Assembly (NCBI RefSeq): GCF_001482385.1
Contig: NZ_CP013611.1
Location: 2,790,001-2,854,000, forward strand
DNA from: Pseudoalteromonas rubra
Lineage (GTDB): Bacteria; Pseudomonadota; Gammaproteobacteria; Enterobacterales; Alteromonadaceae
DNA length: 64,000 bases
Direction of reading: 5' to 3'
Shown one piece after another: positions 9,256 to 21,080 of this stretch. Position numbers and translations under genes: made by a program. Below the pieces are notes generated by a model. It worked only from the letters and a program-made list of their open reading frames with translations. It was not told the DNA's origin and did no database searches. The first letter of the stretch is position 1, and every line of letters begins with the position of its first letter.

Positions 9256-9588
9256 TTATTTCTCGTGTTGTTTATCTTGCGTTGATTTAGCAGGCACGGG
9301 ATCAGCCCCACCTGCACTTAAAGGGTGACATTTTAATATGCGTTTAAGCGCTAACCAACTCCCTTTTGCAATTCCATGTAAATTAATTGCCTGGATTGCA
9401 TAATGAGAGCAGGTAGGAGTATAACGACAGTGTGGTCCCAATAGCGGACTGATAAAGCGCTGATAAAAAAGGATCACACCTAATAGCAGTGTTTTGATCA
9501 GCGTCTGGCATACTCTGAATGGCCACCGGATCCACGCTTTACATTGCTGCACGATGCGCGATGAGGCTGTGGGGGAGGTGTGATTCAT
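9256..9588 (-). CDS. yidD: Membrane protein insertion efficiency factor YidD
   Basis: 110 aa. The family core is clear: [20 protein letters not shown] followed by [12 protein letters not shown], a conserved Cys-rich turn and an amphipathic helix. YidD is thought to help YidC-dependent insertion at the inner membrane. The protein is somewhat longer than the usual 70-90 aa because of a basic N-terminal extension of about 35 residues; an internal start cannot be excluded. It lies 8 bp before yidC. A 270-bp gap (9589-9858) with no gene I can support separates it from rnpA, whereas these genes normally touch or overlap. Confidence 0.93.
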   Translation of the reverse strand: MNHTSPTASSRIVQQCKAWIRWPFRVCQTLIKTLLLGVILFYQRFISPLLGPHCRYTPTCSHYAIQAINLHGIAKGSWLALKRILKCHPLSAGGADPVPAKSTQDKQHEK

Positions 9589-9858
9589 GTTGATGCCGTT
9601 AGACTGATAACCAATCCCGAAAAAGCAGCAGGAAATTGGCGATTAAAAGGTGAGCTAACTTTACCTTATCAGGGTCAAAATAGCCATTGAGCCCAATGCG
9701 ATTTTAGCGAATTCACAGTAAGTTGAACTCGATTAATGGTTGGTTACATTGGCTAATAATGAAAACGAATCGCTGTTATTGTGCAAATTGCGCGAACAGA
9801 GCAATCGAGTAAAAACGCAATAGACAGGTATGTGAAGACAGAATAATCCAGTCGGTGT

Positions 9859-10308
9859 CTATTTATCGTTCTGTTTAGAGTGTTTAGGATTGTGCTGCTT
9901 AGATGCTGGGCGCTTTTTACCTGGATGTTTACGAGGTGGCGGCTTAGGCGCACCTGGTTTACAGCGCTCATTTACTTTACGCCATAATTTTTCCAGCTGT
10001 TTGCTGAGCTCTTCATTTGACTGTTCGTCGACGCCAGTTTTTACCATCAGAACAATATCAATATTGTCCAGCTTATGGCGGTTTAAGCGAAAGCTTTCAC
10101 GGGCAAGACGTTTAATACGATTGCGTTGGCAAGCTTTTTTACAGCGCTTTTTAGCCACAGTGAGTCCCAAACGTGGGTGTCCGGCATCATTGGGTTTTGC
10201 TAAGAGAGTAAAATAAGGGGTTGCTGCGCGAGCGGGGTCGTTAAATACTCGGGAGTAATGCGAGGGAGTTAACAGACGTAACTCCCTGCTGAAGCTAAAG
10301 TCTTCCAC
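9859..10308 (-). CDS. rnpA: Ribonuclease P protein component
   Basis: 149 aa, GTG start at 10308, also the start codon used by E. coli rnpA. The protein subunit helps RNase P RNA mature tRNA 5' ends. The RNR signature reads RNRIKRLARESFR (residues 62-74), preceded by the beta strand GLTVAKKRCKKA. The conserved domain ends near residue 118. The last 30 residues are a Pro/Lys/His-rich basic tail (PPPRKHPGKKRPASKQ) not needed for the fold, perhaps extra RNA contact. It starts 7 bp after the rpmH stop, so the two are cotranscribed. Confidence 0.96.
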   Translation of the reverse strand: MEDFSFSRELRLLTPSHYSRVFNDPARAATPYFTLLAKPNDAGHPRLGLTVAKKRCKKACQRNRIKRLARESFRLNRHKLDNIDIVLMVKTGVDEQSNEELSKQLEKLWRKVNERCKPGAPKPPPRKHPGKKRPASKQHNPKHSKQNDK

Positions 10309-10315
10309 TTATATA

Positions 10316-10450
10316 TTAAGCAGAAAGTACTTTACGGCCTCTAGCACGACGACGCGCTAGTACTTTACGGCCATTCTTCGTTGCCATACGTGCACGGAAA
10401 CCGTGAGTACGCTTGCGTTTTAGAACGCTAGGTTGAAAAGTTCTTTTCAT
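10316..10450 (-). CDS. rpmH: 50S ribosomal protein L34
   Basis: 44 aa: begins [20 protein letters not shown] and ends RKVLSA, with the invariant Arg/Lys-rich core ([18 protein letters not shown]). L34 is a small late-assembly protein of the large subunit. It was read directly from the minus strand (ATG at 10450, TAA at 10316). It is the first gene of the minus-strand operon that diverges from dnaA across oriC, the standard arrangement in Gammaproteobacteria. Confidence 0.98.
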   Translation of the reverse strand: MKRTFQPSVLKRKRTHGFRARMATKNGRKVLARRRARGRKVLSA

Positions 10451-10966
10451 AACTAATCCATCCGATCGGTTAAAGTTTAAAACATCCTATGCAGGTCGCG
10501 ATCCTGGCACAGGTGCCATTGCGAGCGCGAGATATTAATGCCGCGGCGTAGGAAAGTCAATCATAATCGCGCCATCAAGCATAGATTTTAGCCATAAATA
10601 ACAAAAAACGGTCATTCTGGCGGTTATCCCCTGAGGTAAACGCAGCGTATTATACCTTTATACTATATAGAGTGGGATCAAAATCCGCAGATTTAACGAT
10701 CCATTTGGTTCGTTCAGATCGGATCCGATCTGTGCATGTAGGTGTGATCAACTTAGATCGGATCAAATTGAGGTTTTCCACACAGCCTGGGTGAAAAGTG
10801 GCAACATCCTCTGGAAAACTTAAAATGATCGTGTTTTTTAGATGAGATCTTGGCGTATTTTTGCTAAGATCAGTAAACAGGGTGAAAAATAAAATACCAA
10901 CAAAAACAAGTGGATGCATTTGTTTCTAGGAAAGATCCTGATTTTTAAAAAAGTCAATATTGATGT

Positions 10967-10975
10967 TGTGGATAA
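10967..10975 (-). promoter_or_regulatory. DnaA box (perfect)
   Basis: TGTGGATAA is the reverse complement of the consensus TTATCCACA, directly adjoining a GATC at 10976. Confidence 0.85.
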
Positions 10976-11053
10976 GATCCCCTCATAATACCCGGCTTCC
11001 ACCTATGTATTTATGATAATAAACAAGCATTTCCGTCGATCCTTTGGATTAGC

Positions 11054-11062
11054 TGTGTATAA
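11054..11062 (-). promoter_or_regulatory. DnaA box (perfect, TTATACACA class)
   Basis: TGTGTATAA is the reverse complement of TTATACACA. It lies 69 bp before the dnaA start codon, so it may also serve DnaA autoregulation. Confidence 0.8.
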
Positions 11063-11130
11063 CCTTGTTGGTAAATCTGGCAACATCCTTGGTTTTTATG
11101 TACGGGAATATTAACTATTCGGAGTGCGAC

Positions 11131-12534
11131 GTGTATCTGTCGGTTTGGCAAAGTTGTTTATATGTTTTGCAGGATGAGCTGCCTTCTCAACAGTTCAATA
11201 TGTGGGTGCGACCACTACAAGCAGAAAGTACCGAAGATACCTTGACCATCTATGCGCCAAATCGATTTGTTTTGGACTGGGTGAGAGAAAAGTATTTAAA
11301 TCGCATCAGTGAGTTACTGACTGAGATCTGTGGCGATGAAGCGCCAGAATTGCGATTTGATGTAGGTAGTAAGCCGATTGGCGCAGTTAACAGTACACCT
11401 GCCTCTAGCGAGAGTAGCCAAAGCACGCAAACTGGCGCTGTGGCTAAACCGGCTGCCTCATCGGCGGGCACGCCCAGTTCGGCAAAAGTAGAACCGGCCC
11501 CCAAATCTGGGGTGAAGTCCAATATTAAAGAAAACTATACCTTTGATAACTTTGTTGAAGGTAAGTCAAATCAGCTCGCGAAGGCTGCTGCAACTCAGGT
11601 TGCCGATAATCCAGGTTCTGCGTTTAACCCTGTGTTTATTTATGGTGGAACAGGTTTAGGTAAAACTCACCTGTTGCATGCAGTGGGCAATGGCATTATT
11701 GATAAAAAACCAGATGCCAAGATTGTCTACATGCATTCTGAACGTTTCGTTCAGGACATGGTTAAGGCATTGCAGAACAATGCGATTGAAGAGTTTAAGC
11801 GTTATTACCGCAGTGTTGATGCGCTGATGATCGATGATATCCAGTTTTTTGCTAATAAAGAACGCTCACAGGAAGAGTTCTTTCATACCTTCAATGCATT
11901 ACTGGAAGGCAATCAGCAGATTATTTTGACGTCGGACAGATACCCAAAAGAAATCGAGGGTGTTGAAGATCGTCTTAAGTCTCGATTTGGCTGGGGCCTG
12001 ACGATTGCGATCGAGCCACCTGAACTGGAAACGCGGGTTGCGATCCTGATGAAGAAAGCGCAGCAGAGTAATATCAATTTGCCTCACGAAGTGGCGTTTT
12101 TTATTGCTAAGAAATTGCGTTCTAACGTCCGTGAGTTGGAAGGGGCTTTGAACCGGGTGATTGCCAATGCCAATTTCACTGGCCGGCCGATTTCCATCGA
12201 GTTTGTAAAAGAGGCACTCCGTGACCTGCTGGCATTACAAGATAAGCTGGTGACCATCGACAATATTCAGCGTACCGTTGCCGAGTATTATCGTATTCGT
12301 GTTTCAGATTTACTATCAAAACGCCGTAGCCGTTCGGTTGCTCGACCTAGACAAGTCGCTATGGCGTTGTCTAAAGAACTGACTAACCACAGTTTACCGG
12401 AGATTGGTGATGCTTTTGGCGGGCGTGATCACACCACTGTGTTGCATGCGTGTCGTAAAGTAAAAGCACTGCGTGACGAGAGTCACGAAGTAAAAGAAGA
12501 TTATCAAAACCTGATCCGAACATTGTCGTCTTAA
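11131..12534 (+). CDS. dnaA: Chromosomal replication initiator DnaA
   Basis: 467 aa from the GTG at 11131. This start is chosen because GGAG lies 6 nt upstream and the protein then begins [18 protein letters not shown], aligning with known DnaA N-termini; the ATG at 11065 would add a spurious 22-residue extension. Domain I (1-80) is followed by a Ser/Ala/Pro-rich linker, then the AAA+ domain with Walker [14 protein letters not shown] (near residue 172) and Walker [10 protein letters not shown]. Domain IV carries the DNA-binding signature [15 protein letters not shown]. DnaA binds the adjacent boxes and melts oriC. It heads dnaA-dnaN-recF-gyrB. Confidence 0.98.
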   Translation: MYLSVWQSCLYVLQDELPSQQFNMWVRPLQAESTEDTLTIYAPNRFVLDWVREKYLNRISELLTEICGDEAPELRFDVGSKPIGAVNSTPASSESSQSTQTGAVAKPAASSAGTPSSAKVEPAPKSGVKSNIKENYTFDNFVEGKSNQLAKAAATQVADNPGSAFNPVFIYGGTGLGKTHLLHAVGNGIIDKKPDAKIVYMHSERFVQDMVKALQNNAIEEFKRYYRSVDALMIDDIQFFANKERSQEEFFHTFNALLEGNQQIILTSDRYPKEIEGVEDRLKSRFGWGLTIAIEPPELETRVAILMKKAQQSNINLPHEVAFFIAKKLRSNVRELEGALNRVIANANFTGRPISIEFVKEALRDLLALQDKLVTIDNIQRTVAEYYRIRVSDLLSKRRSRSVARPRQVAMALSKELTNHSLPEIGDAFGGRDHTTVLHACRKVKALRDESHEVKEDYQNLIRTLSS

Positions 12535-12543
12535 GGGCCTAGT

Positions 12544-13647
12544 ATGCAAATTACGATTTCAAGAGAACAGTTTTTAAAACCCTTGATGCAGGTCTCGGGT
12601 GCCATTGAGCGAAAACACACACTGCCGATTTTGTCCAATGTTCTGGTCGAAGTTAAAAACGGTGTGTTATCGATGACGGGCACTGACTTAGAGATTGAGC
12701 TGGTTGCGAATGTGACACTGGAAGAGCAAGTTTCAGATGCCAGTATCACGTTGCCAGCAAAAAAGTTACTCGATATATGTAAGAGTCTCCCGGATGGATC
12801 TTTGTTGCAACTGAGTAGTCAGGAGCATCAGTTATTGTTGACCAGTGGCCAAAGTCGCTTTTCTTTGACGACCCTAGCAGCCGAAGACTTTCCAAACCTT
12901 GAACAGTGGGATGGCGAAGTTGAGTTTAAAATTACCCGTCAGGAATTGCGCCAGTTATTAGAAGCGACTCACTTTTCGATGGCCAATCAGGACGTGCGTT
13001 ATTATCTCAATGGGATGTCCTTTGAGGTGGATAATAGTGAGATTAAAACGGTTGCAACCGATGGGCACAGACTTGCGATTGCTCAGCATCAGCTTGGTGC
13101 GTCATTGAATACACAACGTCAGTTGATCATTCCGCGTAAAGGTGTGCAGGAGATCATGCGTTTGTTGCCAGCAGACGATGAGCCACTAACTATTCAGTTT
13201 GGTAGTAACCATATTCGTATTTTGGATCCTGAGTTTACTTTGACGAGTAAGCTGGTGGATGGGCGCTTCCCGGATTATCGCCGAGTGTTACCACGTGGTG
13301 GTGATAAGTTGGTGAATGCTAACCGAGAGTGGTTGCGCAGTGCATTCCAGCGCGTCTCTATTCTGTCGAACGAAAAGTTCCGTGGAGTCCGTCTTAATCT
13401 GTCGAATGGCATGTTAAAGATCAGTGCGAATAACCCCGAACAGGAGCAGGCTGAGGAAACCGTTGAGGTTGAATATCAGGGCGATGACCTGGAAATTGGC
13501 TTTAACGTCTCCTACTTGTTGGATGTACTCAACACACTAAAAACAGAAGATGTGCAGTTTACATTAGCAGATACCAATAGCAGTGCCCTGATCGAAGGGG
13601 CGAGCGACGACACTGCAATGTATGTCGTTATGCCTATGCGCCTGTAG
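12544..13647 (+). CDS. dnaN: DNA polymerase III beta sliding clamp
   Basis: 367 aa, the typical size (E. coli 366). Starts MQITISREQFLKPLMQVSGA and ends with the clamp C-terminus YVVMPMRL, which lines the protein-binding cleft. It forms a dimeric ring tethering polymerases and repair factors to DNA. It follows dnaA by 9 bp with AAGGG as ribosome site and is presumably cotranscribed. Confidence 0.98.
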   Translation: MQITISREQFLKPLMQVSGAIERKHTLPILSNVLVEVKNGVLSMTGTDLEIELVANVTLEEQVSDASITLPAKKLLDICKSLPDGSLLQLSSQEHQLLLTSGQSRFSLTTLAAEDFPNLEQWDGEVEFKITRQELRQLLEATHFSMANQDVRYYLNGMSFEVDNSEIKTVATDGHRLAIAQHQLGASLNTQRQLIIPRKGVQEIMRLLPADDEPLTIQFGSNHIRILDPEFTLTSKLVDGRFPDYRRVLPRGGDKLVNANREWLRSAFQRVSILSNEKFRGVRLNLSNGMLKISANNPEQEQAEETVEVEYQGDDLEIGFNVSYLLDVLNTLKTEDVQFTLADTNSSALIEGASDDTAMYVVMPMRL

Positions 13648-13666
13648 AATTGGTGTGTACTCTTAA

Positions 13667-14755
13667 ATGAGTTTAAATCAAATTAGCCTTAATAATTTTC
13701 GCAATATTGAGGCCCTTTCTTTTTCACCAAGCGAACAAATCAATATCATTTTAGGCGAGAACGGCAGTGGAAAAACCAGTCTGCTAGAAGCCATTTACTT
13801 CCTTTCCAATGGGCGTTCATTTAGAACGAACAAGCATAAATTGATGATCCGTCATGAGCAGGATAAGTGTATTGTTCATGGTAAAAAGCAACTGCATAGT
13901 TTGTCTATCCCCATAGGTATAAGCAAAAATTTGCAGGGCGAAACACAGCTCAGGATCCAGGGGCAAGCGAGTCGGAAAATCGCTGAATTGGCGCAGATCC
14001 TGCCAACTCAGGTGATCACACCAGAGAGCTACGAGCTGTTTTTTGGGGGACCAAAAGAGCGTCGAAAATTTCTCGACTTAGGCGTGTTCCACGTGGAACA
14101 TCAGTTTTATAGCGTCTGGAAAGACTTCAACAAAGTGCTTAAACAACGAAATGCTTTGCTGAAAACTAAGCCTGCTCAGTACCAGCTTCAGATACGTACT
14201 TGGGACCGAGAATTTGTTCGTTTGGCTGAGCAAATAAATATGTTCAGAAAGGCGTATATAAGTAGGTTTGAGCGCCATTTTTTTGATAAGATAGGGGTGA
14301 TAAGCCCCATCTTTAAAGGCCTTGAAATGCGCTATGACGCAGGCTGGAAAGGGGAACTGGCTGAGGTGCTAAACGCCCAACTGGAGCGGGATAGCAAGCT
14401 TGGCTATACAACTAAAGGGCCACATAAAGCCGATTTTAACTTTTATGCTAATGGTCACGGCGTTGAAAATATACTGTCTCGGGGTCAGTTAAAGTTAACC
14501 CTCTATGCGCTAAAAATCGCACAGAATAACTTAATTGAGGCCGAGACCGAGAAGCAATCCATATTGCTGATCGACGATTTACCTTCGGAGTTAAGCCAGG
14601 AGACGATGCTGAGCATCGCGCATTTACTTGCAGAATGTCAGTCGCAGCTATTTATCACTGCGATAGACTCCGAAAGTATCCAGGCCATTGTGGAACCCAT
14701 GAAACGAAATGTTGAGATGTTCCACGTGGAACATGGCCGCTTAATAACAAAATAA
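13667..14755 (+). CDS. recF: Recombination/repair protein RecF
   Basis: 362 aa SMC-like ATPase that loads RecA at gaps with RecOR. Walker A is GENGSGKTS (residues 30-38); the ABC signature lies in ENILSRGQLKLTLYAL and Walker B in SILLIDDLPSEL. Starts 19 bp after dnaN. Oddity: the peptide FHVEH occurs twice, near residue 142 and close to the C-terminus. Each is encoded by a perfect 16-bp parS palindrome, so the protein sequence at those points is probably shaped by the DNA site. Confidence 0.97.
   Translation: MSLNQISLNNFRNIEALSFSPSEQINIILGENGSGKTSLLEAIYFLSNGRSFRTNKHKLMIRHEQDKCIVHGKKQLHSLSIPIGISKNLQGETQLRIQGQASRKIAELAQILPTQVITPESYELFFGGPKERRKFLDLGVFHVEHQFYSVWKDFNKVLKQRNALLKTKPAQYQLQIRTWDREFVRLAEQINMFRKAYISRFERHFFDKIGVISPIFKGLEMRYDAGWKGELAEVLNAQLERDSKLGYTTKGPHKADFNFYANGHGVENILSRGQLKLTLYALKIAQNNLIEAETEKQSILLIDDLPSELSQETMLSIAHLLAECQSQLFITAIDSESIQAIVEPMKRNVEMFHVEHGRLITK
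14085..14100. promoter_or_regulatory. parS: parS centromere site 1 (ParB binding)
   Basis: TGTTCCACGTGGAACA is a perfect 16-bp palindrome matching the parS consensus of Pseudomonas-type ParB. It lies inside recF, about 3.0 kb from oriC, where parS sites are expected. parAB themselves are not in the window. Confidence 0.9.
14718..14733. promoter_or_regulatory. parS: parS centromere site 2 (ParB binding)
   Basis: This is a second identical 16-bp palindrome, 633 bp from the first, at the 3' end of recF just before gyrB. Two perfect copies of a 16-mer in one gene cannot be chance. Confidence 0.9.
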
Positions 14756-17191
<2,436 letters not shown>

Positions 17192-17219
17192 ACAAGTTAT
17201 TGCTTGTTGATAATCTTCC

Positions 17220-17248
17220 AAAAAGCCACTCCTAGCGAGTGGCTTTTT
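17220..17248 (+). terminator. gyrB intrinsic terminator
   Basis: AAAAAGCCACT / AGTGGCTTTTT hairpin with a short loop and T-run, 28 bp after the gyrB stop. The remaining 230 bp before glyQ holds no gene I can support; a TATACT hexamer near 17381 could be the glyQS -10 element. Confidence 0.9.
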
Positions 17249-17478
17249 CTGTTTCATGCGCTCACTTTGACTCTTTGTTTGAAATTTAAAGCTCAAAATG
17301 CGCTGACAAACAGAGGGGGAGAAGCGCGTTTTTTACGTGCTTTTTTAGTGATAACGCTTAAAACGGCGCGACGCTCGCGGTATACTGAGCATAATTTTCA
17401 GACATTATTAGCCCAGACTGGCCACTGTTTTGACACGCCACACATGGGTTCCATGTACCATACAAAAATAAGCCAACT

Positions 17479-18378
17479 ATGCAAAAATACGATATCAAAA
17501 CCTTCCAAGGGTTGATCCTGGCTTTACAGGACTATTGGGCACAGCAAGGCTGTGTTATTGCGCAACCACTGGATATGGAAGTGGGCGCGGGCACGTTTCA
17601 TCCGCTGACCTTCCTTAAGTCGATTGGCCCGGAGCCAATGTCGAGCGCGTATGTACAACCTTGTCGTCGCCCGACTGATGGTCGTTACGGTGAAAACCCA
17701 AACCGCCTGCAGCACTACTATCAATTTCAGGTGGTATTGAAGCCATCCCCTGAAAACATTCAGGAGCTATATCTGGGTTCGCTGGAAGCACTTGGTATCG
17801 ATACCCTGACCCATGAAGTGCGTTTTGTAGAAGATAACTGGGAATCACCGACCCTGGGTGCCTGGGGTCTGGGTTGGGAAGTCTGGCTCAATGGTATGGA
17901 AGTGACTCAGTTCACGTACTTCCAACAGGTGGGTGGCCTTGAATGTGCGCCGGTTACTGGTGAAATCACCTACGGTTTGGAACGTCTGGCAATGTATATA
18001 CAAGGTGTGGACAGCATTTATGATCTGGTCTGGACCGATGGTCCTATGGGCCGTGTGACTTATGGCGATGTGTTCCATCAGAACGAAGTTGAACAGTCGA
18101 CTTACAACTTTGAGCATGCGGATGTTGACGCCTTGTTCAAGCAGTTCGATCAGTGTGAACTGGAAAGCCAGAAGCTGATCGAAGCGGGATTGCCTTTACC
18201 AGCCTATGAGCAGGTAATGAAGGCATCGCATGCATTCAACCTGTTGGATGCCCGTCATGCGATTTCTGTGACAGAGCGTCAGCGTTATATTTTACGTGTG
18301 CGTGCGCTGTCTAAGGCCTGTGCTCAGGCTTATTATGAGGCCCGTGAGGCACTCGGATTCCCGCTTTGTAAGGATTAA
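17479..18378 (+). CDS. glyQ: Glycyl-tRNA synthetase alpha subunit
   Basis: 299 aa (E. coli 303). Starts [20 protein letters not shown], then the class II core with [20 protein letters not shown] and the motif-3 region [11 protein letters not shown]. With GlyS it forms the alpha2beta2 enzyme charging tRNA-Gly. Stop and glyS start are 2 bp apart; the two-gene operon is standard. Confidence 0.98.
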   Translation: MQKYDIKTFQGLILALQDYWAQQGCVIAQPLDMEVGAGTFHPLTFLKSIGPEPMSSAYVQPCRRPTDGRYGENPNRLQHYYQFQVVLKPSPENIQELYLGSLEALGIDTLTHEVRFVEDNWESPTLGAWGLGWEVWLNGMEVTQFTYFQQVGGLECAPVTGEITYGLERLAMYIQGVDSIYDLVWTDGPMGRVTYGDVFHQNEVEQSTYNFEHADVDALFKQFDQCELESQKLIEAGLPLPAYEQVMKASHAFNLLDARHAISVTERQRYILRVRALSKACAQAYYEAREALGFPLCKD

Positions 18379-18380
18379 TC

Positions 18381-20450
18381 ATGACCACAGAAAATCTACT
18401 TGTTGAAATTGGTACTGAAGAGTTACCACCAAAAGCCTTACGCAAGCTGGCAGAATCCTTTGCTGACAATATGCAGGCTGAACTGACCGGCCTTGAGCTG
18501 GCATTTGAAGATATTAGCTGGTACGCGTCACCGCGTCGCCTGGGTTTAAAAGTAGCCAGCTTGCAAACCCAGCAACAGGACAAAGTGGTTGAGAAGCGCG
18601 GCCCGGCAACCAAAGCAGCCTTCGATGCAGACGGCAATCCGACTAAAGCAGCTATGGGTTGGGCACGTGGCTGTGGTATTGAAGTATCGGAAGCTGAAAC
18701 ATTGGAAACCGACAAAGGTGCTTGGTTGTTGCACCGCGCCACCGTCGCAGGCCAGCAGGCCAGTGCATTGTTATCGGATGCCATTGCCAAGTCATTGGCC
18801 AAATTGCCGATCCCAAAACCAATGCGTTGGGGTGCCAATAAGACACAGTTTATCCGTCCGGTTCATACTGTCGCAGCCTTACTGGGCGGTGAAATTGTAC
18901 AGGGTGAAGTCCTGGGTAAAGCCATTTCAAATCAGCTACAGGGCCATCGTTTTCACCACCCTGAACGTGTGAGCATCAATCATGCCGATGATGCATTTGA
19001 TACGCTGAAAGGGGCCTATGTCATCGCTGACTATGAAGCACGTAAAACGCTTATCCGTGAACAGATCAATGCTGAAGCGGACAAGCTGGGTGCGGTTGTT
19101 GCGATGGATGAAGCTCTGCTGGAAGAAGTGACTGCCCTGGTAGAGTGGCCGGTTACTTTGGTGGCCTCATTTGAGGAAGAGTTCCTGTCAGTCCCTGCTG
19201 AAGCGTTGATATACACCATGAAAGACGACCAGAAATACTTTCCGCTACTGGATAAGTCAGGTCAGCTTATCAACAAGTTCCTGTTTGTATCAAACATTGA
19301 AAGTAAAGATCCAAGTGTGGTCATCTCAGGTAATGAGAAAGTGGTTCGTCCTCGTCTGGCGGATGCACAGTTCTTCTTTGAAACGGATAAGAAGAAAACA
19401 CTGGAAAGCCGTCTGGAATCATTAGGCACTGTGTTGTTCCAGAAACAGCTGGGCACATTGAAAGACAAGTCAGAGCGCATTGCCGCGTTGGCTGGTTTTA
19501 TTGCCGAGCAATTGGGCTCAGATAAAGCGTTAGCAGAACGCGCTGGCCTGTTGAGTAAAACAGATCTGATGACTGAAATGGTCATGGAGTTCACCGATGT
19601 GCAGGGTGTAATGGGTATGCATTACGCACGTATTGACGGTGAAGCCGAAGAGGTGGCGGTGGCGCAGAATGAGCAGTATATGCCGCGCTTTGCTGGCGAT
19701 GCTTTGCCTTCAAACCCGATCAGCTGCGCAGTCGCACTGGCTGATAAGTTTGATACCCTGGTGGGGATCTTTGGTATTGGTCAGACGCCAAAAGGTGACA
19801 AAGACCCGTTTGCCCTGCGTCGTGCTGCCATTGGTGCATTACGCATCATGGTTGAGAAAGAGCTGGAGCTGGACATTCATGCGCTGGTTGAAAAGTCTCG
19901 TGCTTTGTTCGGCGACAAGCTGACCAACGACAATGTTGGCGAAGAAGTCTTTGAGTTCATGCTGGGCCGCTTCCGTGCCTGGTATCAGGATGAAGGCATT
20001 GCGGTCGATGCGATCCAGGCGGTATTGGCACGTCGTCCTTCTCAGCCGGTTGACTTTGACCGTCGCGTTAAAGCAGTGAGCCACTTCAGAACACTGGAGC
20101 AGGCAGAAGCACTGGCCGCAGCCAACAAACGCGTTAACAATATTTTGGCGAAGAATAATGTCACCAGCGACGCTGAGGTGAATACTGCGTTGTTGTCTGA
20201 AGCGGCAGAGCAGCAGCTGGCCCAGGAAGTCGCTGCACTGACTGCCGAACTGGCACCGGTTTATGCGCAAGGGGATTATCAGCAAGCACTGACCCGACTG
20301 GCAAGCCTGCGCGAAGCGGTCGATAACTTCTTTGATAATGTCATGGTCATGGCTGACGACGAAGCGGTTAAGCAAAACCGTCTGGCGTTACTCAGCCAGC
20401 TTAGCCGTTTGTTCCTTAATACGGCGGACATCTCTGTCTTGCAGAACTAA
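18381..20450 (+). CDS. glyS: Glycyl-tRNA synthetase beta subunit
   Basis: 689 aa (E. coli 689). Starts [20 protein letters not shown], the conserved beta-subunit opening, and carries the HD-like region [20 protein letters not shown] and a C-terminal anticodon-binding helical domain. AAGGA lies about 7 nt before the ATG. Provides tRNA recognition for the GlyQ catalytic subunit. Confidence 0.98.
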   Translation: MTTENLLVEIGTEELPPKALRKLAESFADNMQAELTGLELAFEDISWYASPRRLGLKVASLQTQQQDKVVEKRGPATKAAFDADGNPTKAAMGWARGCGIEVSEAETLETDKGAWLLHRATVAGQQASALLSDAIAKSLAKLPIPKPMRWGANKTQFIRPVHTVAALLGGEIVQGEVLGKAISNQLQGHRFHHPERVSINHADDAFDTLKGAYVIADYEARKTLIREQINAEADKLGAVVAMDEALLEEVTALVEWPVTLVASFEEEFLSVPAEALIYTMKDDQKYFPLLDKSGQLINKFLFVSNIESKDPSVVISGNEKVVRPRLADAQFFFETDKKKTLESRLESLGTVLFQKQLGTLKDKSERIAALAGFIAEQLGSDKALAERAGLLSKTDLMTEMVMEFTDVQGVMGMHYARIDGEAEEVAVAQNEQYMPRFAGDALPSNPISCAVALADKFDTLVGIFGIGQTPKGDKDPFALRRAAIGALRIMVEKELELDIHALVEKSRALFGDKLTNDNVGEEVFEFMLGRFRAWYQDEGIAVDAIQAVLARRPSQPVDFDRRVKAVSHFRTLEQAEALAAANKRVNNILAKNNVTSDAEVNTALLSEAAEQQLAQEVAALTAELAPVYAQGDYQQALTRLASLREAVDNFFDNVMVMADDEAVKQNRLALLSQLSRLFLNTADISVLQN

Positions 20451-20468
20451 GACAGACACGCTTAAAAC

Positions 20469-20492
20469 AAGCCAGCATTCGTGCTGGCTTTT
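20469..20492 (+). terminator. glyQS intrinsic terminator
   Basis: AAGCCAGCA/TGCTGGCTT stem with a short loop followed by TTATTTTT, 18 bp after glyS. Confidence 0.9.
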
Positions 20493-20514
20493 ATTTTTGT
20501 GATCGGGATTAACA

Positions 20515-20970
20515 ATGAAACAGCACATCATTGCCTTGATAATGGCATTGGGTTTGAGTGCCTGTACGACGGCACCTCATCAGTCAACGGATAGTTCAAG
20601 TGAGCAGCATGTCACAAGCAATGCGTCTCCTGCCGTGGACAGACCTATGTATCTGCGCGGTGACTTTACTTTATGGGATGCCGACGAAGTTTACCGGTTG
20701 ACGCAGACCCAGACTGGGCTTTACAGCGTACGGGTTCGCTTTATGAGCCCGGGAAAAGTGTATGAATTTAAAATTGCGGATGCGAAATGGACGCCAGGTT
20801 ATAACTGCGGCTTTCGCTATGATGGCAAAGTGAACCTGGGCAAACCGGTTGTTGCGGACTGTGACACTGTGTACAACTACTTTGCTTTTATGCCAGACAG
20901 AAAAGGCTGGTACCGTATTTCACTGGACTCAAGAGGCGCAGTGCCAAAAGTCATAGTCCAGCGCGATTAA
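20515..20970 (+). CDS. Small lipoprotein with pullulanase-type/early-set beta domain
   Basis: 151 aa. Lipoprotein signal with LSAC (Cys17), then a Ser/Thr-rich linker to about residue 42. The mature domain (PMYLRGDFTLWDADEVYRL ... GKVYEFKIADAKWTPGYNCG) resembles the beta-sandwich found in front of bacterial pullulanases and in E-set/CBM48-type modules, here standing alone without a catalytic domain. Two cysteines (in YNCGF and VADCDT) could form a disulfide. The role is unknown; glycan binding at the cell surface is only a possibility. Flanked by terminators on both sides, so probably monocistronic. Confidence 0.75.
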   Translation: MKQHIIALIMALGLSACTTAPHQSTDSSSEQHVTSNASPAVDRPMYLRGDFTLWDADEVYRLTQTQTGLYSVRVRFMSPGKVYEFKIADAKWTPGYNCGFRYDGKVNLGKPVVADCDTVYNYFAFMPDRKGWYRISLDSRGAVPKVIVQRD

Positions 20971-20976
20971 GCCGGG

Positions 20977-21005
20977 ACTGCACAAAACGAAGTGTGCAGT
21001 TTTTT
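20977..21005 (+). terminator. Terminator of small lipoprotein gene
   Basis: ACTGCACA/TGTGCAGT stem with an 8-nt loop and TTTTTT tail, immediately after the stop. Confidence 0.9.
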
Positions 21006-21080
21006 CGCTTGAATATTGTACTTTCTTAATTGTTTTGATATTGTGAACTTTGAGTTAAATAAAATAAACAAGGAAAAACA

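Larger units (their letters stand above)
10620..11065. other. oriC: Chromosomal replication origin oriC
   Basis: This non-coding stretch between rpmH and dnaA holds 14 GATC sites between 10676 and 11041, about ten times the random expectation, consistent with Dam/SeqA control. It has two perfect DnaA boxes (10967-10975 and 11054-11062, both minus) and near matches at 10774-10782 (TTTTCCACA) and 10624-10632. Three GATC-led T-rich segments (from 10827, 10846 and 10934) resemble E. coli AT-rich 13-mers and are candidate unwinding elements. The remainder of the rpmH-dnaA gap (10451-10619) is the rpmH leader side, with no other feature seen. Origin function is inferred from position and composition. 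Confidence 0.92.

Noticed and set aside
10650..10919. 89-aa minus-strand ORF within oriC
   Set aside because: It overlaps GATC sites and DnaA boxes, has no ribosome site and no protein-like composition.
17204..17515. 103-aa plus-strand ORF between gyrB and glyQ
   Set aside because: It starts at a weak codon, runs through the gyrB terminator and overlaps glyQ out of frame.
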